From Marivita sp. XM-24bin2 (GTDB lineage: Bacteria; Pseudomonadota; Alphaproteobacteria; Rhodobacterales; Rhodobacteraceae), in the NCBI GenBank assembly GCA_003149565.1, contig QCWH01000008.1:29877-93876 (forward strand): 64,000 bases of DNA, read 5' to 3'. The position numbers and the translations under genes were made by a program. Below the pieces are notes generated by a model, which was not told the origin of the DNA, did no database searches, and worked only from the letters and a program-made list of their open reading frames with translations. Of the stretch, positions 45,192 through 52,982 are shown in pieces (the stretch's first letter is position 1; each line of letters starts with the position of its first letter).

Positions 45192-46532
45192 TTGTCCTGG
45201 GACAACAAGGTGCTGTGGACTGAAGGGTTGTTTCTGCAGCCACATCATTTCCAGCAGGCTGATCGCTACACCGAAGCGCTGGTCGCGGGGCTGGCGCGTC
45301 GGGTTACCCCTTATGCATGGGGATTTAGCGAGCTTGAGATTGATGATGAAGCCCTGAAGATCGGCAAGTTCGCCGTGAAATCCTGCGCTGGTCTCACTCA
45401 GGATGGGACCGTCTTTCGCGTGCCTCAGACCGAAGATCACCCCCCCTCGCTCGAAGTGCCGGAAAACATCAAGGACTGTGTGGTTGTCCTGACAATCCCG
45501 CAGCGGCGGCAGGGAGCAACCGAGGTTGATCTCACAGACGGCGGTCATTCCGCCAGCCGCCTGAAACCCTCTGAGATTGAAATCACCGATGTAATGGGCG
45601 CGGTGAAAAAAGGCGTCACCATCGGGGTCGGCAAATTGCGCCTCCAATTCGCGCTTGAGGTTGATGACCTCGCCGACATGCTGGTGATTCCGATTGCCCG
45701 TATTATCGAAGTGCGACCGGACAAAGAAATCCTTTTGGATCGGGCGTTTATCCCCAGTTGTATCGATATACGCGCAGCCCCAACGCTGGCTGGATTTGTC
45801 AGCGAGTTGGAAGGGCTGCTTTCGCACCGGATGACCGCCTTGGCTGGGCGGCTTGCCGAAAGCGGACCGGCGCGGGGCACGGCAGATATTTCGGACTTCC
45901 TGCTGCTGATGACGGTGAACAAAGCATTGCCGCTTTTCCGTCACTTCACCAATATTGAAAACGTACATCCTGAAACGGTGTACCGCGCATGTGTTTCGCT
46001 TGCCGGGGAACTCGCGTCGTTTATGGCCGAGAACAAGGAAGCGCCCAAGCTCCCACCCTACAAACACGATGATCAACCGGCTACATTCACGCCGGTTTTC
46101 CGCATCCTGCGGCAATACCTGAGCGCCGTTTTGGAACAATCGGCGGTGCTCATCAATTTGGAAGAGCGCAAATACGGCATCAGCGTCGGTCTTATTGCCG
46201 ACCGCAAGCTGCTGTCGACGGCTGGCTTTGTCCTGGCCGTCAAGGCCGAGGTGCCGGCCGAGGACATCCGCCGCCATTTCGCGGGACAGTCCAAGATCGG
46301 GCCAGTGGAAGAAATTCGGCAATTGGTCAATTCCGCCTTGCCCGGCATCACATTGAGACCGCTGCCAGTCGCGCCAAGACAGGTGCCCTATCAGGCAGGA
46401 AAAGTGTATTTTGAACTCGACGCCGACAGTCCGTACTGGGGCAAGATGACAACATCGGGCGGCATCGCCGTACATGTGTCAGGACAGTACCCGGGACTTG
46501 ATATGGAGCTGTGGGCGATCAGGAATAGTTAA
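45192..46532 (+). CDS. tssK: TssK, baseplate-membrane complex connector
   Basis: The 446-residue protein is a full TssK: VLWTEGLFLQPHHFQQADRY near the start, the LPL-like PVFRILRQYLSAVL helix and a C-terminal FELD-SPYWG-type segment (YFELDADSPYWGKM). It links the baseplate to TssL/TssM. The start is a TTG with AGGA just upstream. The gap to tagH is only 36 bases, the place where tssJ often lies in other loci, and no lipoprotein gene fits there. Confidence 0.95.
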   Translation: MSWDNKVLWTEGLFLQPHHFQQADRYTEALVAGLARRVTPYAWGFSELEIDDEALKIGKFAVKSCAGLTQDGTVFRVPQTEDHPPSLEVPENIKDCVVVLTIPQRRQGATEVDLTDGGHSASRLKPSEIEITDVMGAVKKGVTIGVGKLRLQFALEVDDLADMLVIPIARIIEVRPDKEILLDRAFIPSCIDIRAAPTLAGFVSELEGLLSHRMTALAGRLAESGPARGTADISDFLLLMTVNKALPLFRHFTNIENVHPETVYRACVSLAGELASFMAENKEAPKLPPYKHDDQPATFTPVFRILRQYLSAVLEQSAVLINLEERKYGISVGLIADRKLLSTAGFVLAVKAEVPAEDIRRHFAGQSKIGPVEEIRQLVNSALPGITLRPLPVAPRQVPYQAGKVYFELDADSPYWGKMTTSGGIAVHVSGQYPGLDMELWAIRNS

Positions 46533-46547
46533 GAAAAGGCTGCTGCG

Positions 46548-48005
46548 ATGTCTGACGAAGACCCGTTTGCCGAACCGGACGATACCGATAGAACGGTCAT
46601 TAAGCCCAATCCGGGAGGGCGTCGCTCGGTCCAACCGCAGGCTCCAGCGCAACCGACATATGCGCAGCCGGCACAACCCCAACAGCCCGCCCCACAGGCT
46701 CCTGCTGAACCTCAAGCGGCGCCGGTAGATACGTTTGGTATCCCTGCAGCTGCAGGTTCGGCAGACACAGGCACTGGTTCCCCCCGGGCGCAGCAGCAAG
46801 AGGTTGAGCAGGTTCTGACCGGTATGAACCGGCTCAATGCCTGCGCCGCGCCCTTGTTTTCGCTGATCAGCCGTGTGCGCAACCGCGCGCAGCACATGGA
46901 TGCCGATAAGCTTCGGCAATCAGTTGTGTCAGAGGTGCGTGCCTTTGAAAATCGCGCGCTTCAGGCGGGTATTCCCGCACAAACTGTCAAAGCTGCTCGC
47001 TATTCGCTGTGTGCGACGCTTGATGACGTTGTGCTGAACACGCCTTGGGGCGGGCAATCCAGCTGGGGCCTTCAGTCCATGGTTGGCACGTTCCATCGCG
47101 AAACGGTGGGCGGTGATCGCTTTTACGATCTTCTGGCGCGGCTCGAAAAAGATCCTGCCAACAACATCGACATGCTGGAGTTCATGTATATGTGCCTGTC
47201 CCTCGGTTTCGAGGGTCGCTTGCGTGTCGAACAGGGAGGGCCCGACAAGCACATGCGCATTCGAGCGGGTCTGGCCTCACTGATCCGGGCGCAGCGTGGT
47301 GCTTTGGAGCGTGATCTTTCGCCAAACTGGAAAGGTGTTGACAAACCCTACCGCGCCCTGTCGGCCTGGAAGCCGGTCTGGATCGCGTTGGGTGTGACCG
47401 GTCTCTTGCTGATCTCCGAGTTCGCGAGCCTCAGCTATGTTTTGTCGAACCGGACAGAAAATCTGATTGGACGACTTTCGATTATCGAAGCTGGCCCAGT
47501 TGCTGAACTGGAACGGCGTGCGCCACCCCCGCCGCCACCGCCGCCCGTTGATACGCAGCAGGTGCAGTTGGAGAAAGTCACGACCTTCCTGCAGCCGGAA
47601 ATCGACGAAGGTCTGGTGAAGGTTTTCGGCGACGGCAACACGCTGGTGATCCGGATTGCAGGGTCAGGGATGTTCGGCTCTGGCTCGGACGTTTTGGCGG
47701 ACAAGTTCCACGACATTATCGACCGGGTCGCCTCAGCTTTGAATGATGAGGCAGGCAAAGTAATCGTCGTGGGTCACTCTGATAATGTCCCGATCCGCTC
47801 GTCGCGTTTCCCATCCAACATGCACCTGTCGCTGGCTCGGGCGAAGTCAGTCATGAACAAGATGGCAAGCTCCATTGACGATGATGCGCGGCTGAGCGCA
47901 GAGGGCCGTGCCGACGCAGAGCCTATTGCAGACAATTCAACGCGCGAGGGCCGGGCAACCAATCGCCGAATCGAAGTGGTATTGGTGCGGGAGAACGAAG
48001 CATGA
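46548..48005 (+). CDS. tssL: TssL fused to an OmpA peptidoglycan-binding domain
   Basis: The 485-residue protein begins with a disordered Pro/Gln-rich tail holding DDTDRTVIKPNPGGRR (Thr13 and Thr16), then the DotU/TssL cytoplasmic domain (about 85-280). One membrane helix (WIALGVTGLLLISEFASL) follows, then a poly-Pro hinge (APPPPPPPP) and an OmpA domain (about 345-485; VVGHSDNVPIRSSRFPSN, GRATNRRIEVVL). It belongs to the peptidoglycan-binding TssL class. The N-terminal Thr resembles the PpkA phosphorylation site of Agrobacterium TssL that the FHA protein recognises. It ends 4 bases inside tssM. Confidence 0.95.
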   Translation: MSDEDPFAEPDDTDRTVIKPNPGGRRSVQPQAPAQPTYAQPAQPQQPAPQAPAEPQAAPVDTFGIPAAAGSADTGTGSPRAQQQEVEQVLTGMNRLNACAAPLFSLISRVRNRAQHMDADKLRQSVVSEVRAFENRALQAGIPAQTVKAARYSLCATLDDVVLNTPWGGQSSWGLQSMVGTFHRETVGGDRFYDLLARLEKDPANNIDMLEFMYMCLSLGFEGRLRVEQGGPDKHMRIRAGLASLIRAQRGALERDLSPNWKGVDKPYRALSAWKPVWIALGVTGLLLISEFASLSYVLSNRTENLIGRLSIIEAGPVAELERRAPPPPPPPPVDTQQVQLEKVTTFLQPEIDEGLVKVFGDGNTLVIRIAGSGMFGSGSDVLADKFHDIIDRVASALNDEAGKVIVVGHSDNVPIRSSRFPSNMHLSLARAKSVMNKMASSIDDDARLSAEGRADAEPIADNSTREGRATNRRIEVVLVRENEA

Positions 48006-51000
48006 AGGTTTTACGCTTCTTTACGTCAATCTACTTCGGCTTGTTCTTTGCGGCATTCGTCCTGTCTTTGTTGGTCTGGTATCTCGGTCCATTAATCGGA
48101 ACCGACCAGACAAGGCCATTCCAATCGGTGATGGTGCGCCTTCTGATGGTTGGGCTGTTCGCTCTGATCTTCGGTGGCATCGGACTTGGTATTTTCCTGC
48201 GGCGTCGCAAGAGCGAAACAGAGATGACAGAGGAGATCGCCGCAAGTGCCGATACCGGCGATGACGTCGTCAGTGGCGAGATCACGGAACTGCGGGACAA
48301 GCTGAAAACGGCAATGTCCGAGTTGCGCAAGTCCAAGAATGGACGCAAGCATCTCAATGAGCTGCCCTGGTACATCATGATCGGCCCGCCGGGTGCGGGC
48401 AAGACGACGGCGATTGTCAATTCCGGCCTGCAATTCCCACTTGCAGACGAAATGGGCAAAACGGCTATTGGCGGCGTGGGCGGCACGCGCAACTGCGACT
48501 GGTGGTTCACCAACAACGCGGTGCTGATCGATACGGCAGGTAGATATACCACCCAGGAAAGCGATGCGCAGGCAGACAATGCGGGCTGGCTCGGCTTTCT
48601 GAATCTGCTCAAGAAATATCGCAAACGGCAACCGATCAACGGCGCGATCATCGCCATCAGTCTAAGCGATTTGGCCCTCCAGGACGAGATCACCCAAAAG
48701 GGCCATGCTGCGGCCGTTCGAGCGCGTCTGACAGAGCTGCGCGAAAAGCTAGGCGTGCGGTTTCCGGTCTATGTCCTTTTTACCAAGGCCGACCTGATTG
48801 CTGGCTTTACGGAGTTTCACGACAATCTCGGCAAAGAGGATCGCGAGCAGGTTTGGGGGTTCACCTTACCGCTTGAGCAGGGCAAGACAGAAGCTTCGCC
48901 CGTTGCCGCATTCGACGAGGAATTCGCGGCTCTGCTGGAACGACTCAATATGCAGTCGCTGGAACGGATGCAGGCCGAGACCGATCCACAGCGACGAACG
49001 CTTGTGGCGGGTTTCCCGTCGCAGGTTGCATCCATCCGCAGCGTGGCCAAAGCCTTTCTGACGGAGGTCTTTCAGGAAAATCGCTATCAGCATCGCCAGA
49101 TGTTGCGCGGTGTCTATTTCACGTCTGGCACACAGGAAGGCACCCCAATCGACCGCCTGATGCTCAGCATGGCGCGCACTTTTGGAATTGGGCGTCAGGC
49201 GATTGGGACCGGGCAGGGGGCAGGTCGCTCGTACTTCCTGACCCGCCTTTTCGAAGGCGTGATTTTTCCCGAAGCGGGGCTGGTGTCGGCCGACGACAAG
49301 GTTGAGCGGCGGTACAAAATCACGAAATGGGCCGCCATTATTGCAACCGTCATGATCGCTGCCGGAGCTGGCGCGCTCCTCGTGCGGTCTTTCCAAGGCA
49401 ACAGCGAACTGATTGCCCAAGCCAACGCACACACTGCCGAATACTCGCAATCTGCGTCTCTTCTGCCGGGTAGTCCTATTGGCGACACTGATCTTGTGCC
49501 GGTGGTCGAAGCTCTCAATGTCTTGCGTGACATGCCAACCAACCCGACGATTACAGATCCTGAACCTGACGGACGCCTTACATACGGTCTCTACCAAGGT
49601 GACGTGATCGGGTCGCAAGCGGCACAAACCTATCGCCGCGCGCTGAACCAGCGCCTTCTGCCGCGACTTTTGTTGCGTTTGGAAGAACAGATCAGCGGCA
49701 ATATGAACAACCCGGACCTCCTCTATGAAGCCCTCAAGATCTATCTGATGCTGGGCTTGCAGGGACCGATGAACCAGGACCTTGTGACGGAGTGGATGCT
49801 CCTTGATTGGGAATTGTCATTTCCCGGGCCAGGGCGCGAAGAGTTCCGCCAGGACCTCGCCATTCACCTCGCGGCGTTGCTCGACCAGCCGATGCAAAAG
49901 ATCGAACTGAATGGTCCTTTGATTGAACAGGTGCAAACTCTCTTATCTGAGATGCCTTTGGCACAGCGTGTGTATAACGGCATCATCAACAGTCCGGCAG
50001 CCGTGTCTTTGCCAACATGGCGCATCACCGATGCCGGTGGTCCCGCAGTTTCGCGGGTTCTGGTGCGGTCCTCGGGCAAACCTTTGACCGACGGCGTCGA
50101 TGGCATTTTCACCTATGACGGCTTCAATTCTGTTTTCCTCGGAGAAGCGCTGAGCGTTGCGGCACGTATTCAGCGCGAGAGCTGGGTGCTTGGTCCTCGC
50201 GGCGAGGCAGAGCAAACGGATCAGGCGCTCGCCGCGCTGAGCCGCGATGTGCTCGACCTCTATTACAATGATTTCATCGCTCGCTATGACGCGATCCTTG
50301 GTGATATCGACATTATCCCGCTAGAGTCACTTAGCCATGCGGTCGAGGTCACAAATGTGCTGTCCGGTCCGACATCGCCAATTGTAAACATTCTCGAAGC
50401 GATCGCGGATGAGACCAAGCTGACCGAGGATCGCGGGGGCGGCGGTGCAGCTGGGCTTGCCAATGATGTCGGGTCCATCGCGCAAGGTGATGTCGAGCGC
50501 CAATCGAGCGTTCGGACACGCATGTTGCTTGAAGCTCTATCGAACTCGGCCGGTGGCGCTGGAGACGCGGCACCAAAGCCGCCGGGGTCCTACGTGGTGG
50601 ACCGCTTCACGTGGTTGCATCAACTCACAACGCCGCCTGAACCGGGACTGCCGTCGCAACTTGATGAACTGATCGGCCTGCTCACCGAGCTTTACCAGGA
50701 ACTCAACAAGCTGAGCTTTTCGGGCTCGTCTTCGAGCAGCGAGGGCGGTGCGGCGATCCAACGTTTCCAAGAGGCGGCTGCCCGAACCGATGGACCACTT
50801 GAACGCTGGGCGACGCAGATTGCTTCCGGGTCTTCGGGCATCACGTCTGACAACACCCGCACCGGCATCAATGCTCGGTGGCAGTCGACCATCCTGCCTT
50901 TCTGCGAACAGGCCTTGTCGGATCGCTACCCGTTCAACCGCCGTGCGCGCGCCGATGTTGCCGTTGCCGACTTCCAGAAGCTGTTTGGTCCGGGAGGTAT

Positions 51001-51559
51001 GATCGATAGCTTCGTCAATGAAAATCTCATCCAGTATATCGACACCCGGACGCGGCCTTGGTCGTGGAAGCAGGTGAACGATGTCGATCTTGGCATCAGC
51101 CCGGCCGTCCTCCAGCAACTCCAATATGCAGCCGAAATCCGTGAGGCGTTTTTTGCCGGTGGCGCGCCGAACATTCAGTTCCAGATTATGCCACAGGCAC
51201 TTGATCCGAAGGCAGAGTCGGTTCTACTTGAAGTGCATGGCAAGCAAGTCCCCTTTGCTCACAGAGGTGGCGCCCCAACGCCGGTCGCGTTGGATTGGCC
51301 AGGTGGCGTGGGGCTTGCGCGCATCACCTTTGCACCTGCGGCAAATAACGTCGAAAGCGTGCTTCAGAAGGACGGCCCTTGGGCTTGGTTCCGATTGCTC
51401 GACGCGGCAGAGGTGCGGCGCACAAATGTGTCGGATCGTAAGCGTGTGATCTTCAATGTCGGTGGGCGTATTGCGATCTTCCAACTTCAGGCCGGATCAG
51501 TCTTGAATCCGTTTGCGCTGCCGGCGCTCTCGAAGTTCAGCTGCCCGAAAACGTTCTAA
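48002..51559 (+). CDS. tssM: TssM (IcmF), inner-membrane channel protein
   Basis: The 1185-residue protein has two N-terminal membrane helices (about 8-32 and 42-64), a cytoplasmic NTPase-like domain with intact Walker A (MIGPPGAGKTTAIV), a third membrane helix near residues 440-462 (KWAAIIATVMIAAGAGALLV) and a large periplasmic part. TssM forms the trans-envelope complex with TssL and, where present, TssJ. The Walker A is intact, unlike in some TssMs. It starts in an ATGA overlap with tssL and its stop overlaps tagF by one base. Confidence 0.96.
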   Translation: MKVLRFFTSIYFGLFFAAFVLSLLVWYLGPLIGTDQTRPFQSVMVRLLMVGLFALIFGGIGLGIFLRRRKSETEMTEEIAASADTGDDVVSGEITELRDKLKTAMSELRKSKNGRKHLNELPWYIMIGPPGAGKTTAIVNSGLQFPLADEMGKTAIGGVGGTRNCDWWFTNNAVLIDTAGRYTTQESDAQADNAGWLGFLNLLKKYRKRQPINGAIIAISLSDLALQDEITQKGHAAAVRARLTELREKLGVRFPVYVLFTKADLIAGFTEFHDNLGKEDREQVWGFTLPLEQGKTEASPVAAFDEEFAALLERLNMQSLERMQAETDPQRRTLVAGFPSQVASIRSVAKAFLTEVFQENRYQHRQMLRGVYFTSGTQEGTPIDRLMLSMARTFGIGRQAIGTGQGAGRSYFLTRLFEGVIFPEAGLVSADDKVERRYKITKWAAIIATVMIAAGAGALLVRSFQGNSELIAQANAHTAEYSQSASLLPGSPIGDTDLVPVVEALNVLRDMPTNPTITDPEPDGRLTYGLYQGDVIGSQAAQTYRRALNQRLLPRLLLRLEEQISGNMNNPDLLYEALKIYLMLGLQGPMNQDLVTEWMLLDWELSFPGPGREEFRQDLAIHLAALLDQPMQKIELNGPLIEQVQTLLSEMPLAQRVYNGIINSPAAVSLPTWRITDAGGPAVSRVLVRSSGKPLTDGVDGIFTYDGFNSVFLGEALSVAARIQRESWVLGPRGEAEQTDQALAALSRDVLDLYYNDFIARYDAILGDIDIIPLESLSHAVEVTNVLSGPTSPIVNILEAIADETKLTEDRGGGGAAGLANDVGSIAQGDVERQSSVRTRMLLEALSNSAGGAGDAAPKPPGSYVVDRFTWLHQLTTPPEPGLPSQLDELIGLLTELYQELNKLSFSGSSSSSEGGAAIQRFQEAAARTDGPLERWATQIASGSSGITSDNTRTGINARWQSTILPFCEQALSDRYPFNRRARADVAVADFQKLFGPGGMIDSFVNENLIQYIDTRTRPWSWKQVNDVDLGISPAVLQQLQYAAEIREAFFAGGAPNIQFQIMPQALDPKAESVLLEVHGKQVPFAHRGGAPTPVALDWPGGVGLARITFAPAANNVESVLQKDGPWAWFRLLDAAEVRRTNVSDRKRVIFNVGGRIAIFQLQAGSVLNPFALPALSKFSCPKTF

Positions 51560-52242
51560 TGACCGAAGCGACGTTCGGAGCCTTTGGAAAAATCCCCTCT
51601 GTTGGGGATTTTTTCAGGATCAATCCGCCTCCGGGCTTTGCATCAGTTTGGGATGAGTGGCTTCAACGATGCCTCGTTTCGGGCGCGCATGGATACGGAT
51701 CCCGTTGGGACGAGCTCTACATGTCTGTCCCGATCTGGCGCTTTTGCCTGTCGCCCGGTGTGGCCGGCGCGTCGGGTGTCATCGGAGTTCTGATGCCCTC
51801 GGTTGATCGGGTTGGAAGACGGTTTCCGTTGACGCTTGTTGGGCCTTTACCGGATAGCATGCCGGTGATCGAGGCGCATCTGTCTTCAGACGATACATTC
51901 GAAATGCTGGAGACCATCGCGCTTTCCGTTCTCGATGATGATCTGAGCAAGGACATCCTTGCAGAGAGATTGGAGGGAGTCGGTTTTTCCGCTGTGCATG
52001 CTGTTACCGCGTGCTCCGTGGTCCCCGGCAGCTCGGTGGTGTGCAGGGCGAAGACGTCTCAACAGATGGTCAGAACGACAACGGCCGAGCTCCTTGCGCG
52101 GTCTTTTGCGTCACCCACAATCTGGAGCACCCTGATGGAGGAAGACAGCCGCCTGATGGTGTGTGACGGTTTACCGGATGGATTGAACATGCAAGGCTTG
52201 TTCGATCTGGACGCTGATCTTTGGAGAGAAGGCATTTTATGA
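51559..52242 (+). CDS. tagF: TagF, post-translational regulator of the T6SS
   Basis: The 227-residue protein carries the TagF domain (ATFGAFGKIPSVGDFFRINP, read in two parts, and FWDEWLQ-like VWDEWLQRCL near 30-40). TagF represses T6SS assembly independently of the kinase by acting on Fha or TssL-associated components in other species. In some alphaproteobacteria it is fused to PppA. Here the two are separate genes coupled by an ATGA overlap. Confidence 0.92.
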   Translation: MTEATFGAFGKIPSVGDFFRINPPPGFASVWDEWLQRCLVSGAHGYGSRWDELYMSVPIWRFCLSPGVAGASGVIGVLMPSVDRVGRRFPLTLVGPLPDSMPVIEAHLSSDDTFEMLETIALSVLDDDLSKDILAERLEGVGFSAVHAVTACSVVPGSSVVCRAKTSQQMVRTTTAELLARSFASPTIWSTLMEEDSRLMVCDGLPDGLNMQGLFDLDADLWREGIL

Positions 52243-52964
52243 ATGTTGTTACCCCACGGGTCCGTTTTAATGCCCGTAGCCATGTAGGTTTGAAACGCAA
52301 GGTCAACGAAGACTCCGTACTGGCATTGCCGGAGCAGAATATCTGGGTTGTGTCAGATGGCATGGGCGGACACGAAGCTGGAGATTTTGCCAGCCGTTTG
52401 ATCACCGACATGATCGCGACGATCGAACCTGAGCTGCCCGCGACCGAACGCATGCATGCACTGCGCCATGCGATCCAGAAAGCGCACAGCGTCATTCGGT
52501 CTGAAGCCGAAGCACGGGGCGTTGCCACTATTGGCGCAACCGTCGCAAGTCTGATGCTCGCCAATTCGCATTTTGTCGGCATCTGGGCCGGAGACAGCCG
52601 TATCTATCGGCTGCATGGCGGTGAGATCCAGATGCTGACCGCGGATCATTCGTTGGTGGCGCCTCTTGTCGCGTCTGGTCAGATGACGTGGGACGAAGCC
52701 GAAAACCATCCTCAATCCAATGCGATCACTCGCGCTGTTGGGGTTGGGGAGGATTTGGAGCTCGATAAGGTGCGAGGCACGGTAGAGCTGGGGGACCGTT
52801 TCCTGATCTGCTCGGATGGGCTGACCAAATATGCCACCTTCCAGATGATTGAAGACGTCATGAAGAGAGAACCGTTGGAAACAGTGGTGGACCGCTTGAT
52901 CCAGATTGCTCTGGACGGCGGAGGTGCGGACAACATCACTGTTATTGTTGTCGATATAACCTAA
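52239..52964 (+). CDS. pppA: PppA, PP2C-type Ser/Thr phosphatase
   Basis: The 241-residue protein is a PP2C/Stp1 phosphatase. The metal-binding motifs are KRKVNEDSV, VVSDGMGGHEAGD, WAGDSRIYRL, LICSDGLTKY and GGADNITVIVV. It should remove the phosphate that PpkA adds and reset the T6SS. The ATG at 52239 has GGAGAGAAGG upstream and overlaps the tagF stop. It is the last gene of the plus-strand T6SS run, and the kinase gene ends 18 bases away on the opposite strand. Confidence 0.94.
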   Translation: MNVVTPRVRFNARSHVGLKRKVNEDSVLALPEQNIWVVSDGMGGHEAGDFASRLITDMIATIEPELPATERMHALRHAIQKAHSVIRSEAEARGVATIGATVASLMLANSHFVGIWAGDSRIYRLHGGEIQMLTADHSLVAPLVASGQMTWDEAENHPQSNAITRAVGVGEDLELDKVRGTVELGDRFLICSDGLTKYATFQMIEDVMKREPLETVVDRLIQIALDGGGADNITVIVVDIT

Positions 52965-52982
52965 ATCAGGTCGATGCGTTTA

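Noticed and set aside
45147-46475. 442-codon open frame antisense to tssK
   Set aside because: It is a shadow of a well-identified gene in high-GC DNA, with composition unlike a real protein and no ribosome site. The same applies to antisense frames at 43503-45095, 39149-40120, 3287-4453 and 16112-17062.
29866-52964. Prophage or tailocin origin of the contractile apparatus
   Set aside because: TssK, TssL, TssM, ClpV, FHA and kinase/phosphatase genes define a T6SS. No capsid, terminase, lysis or integrase genes are present.
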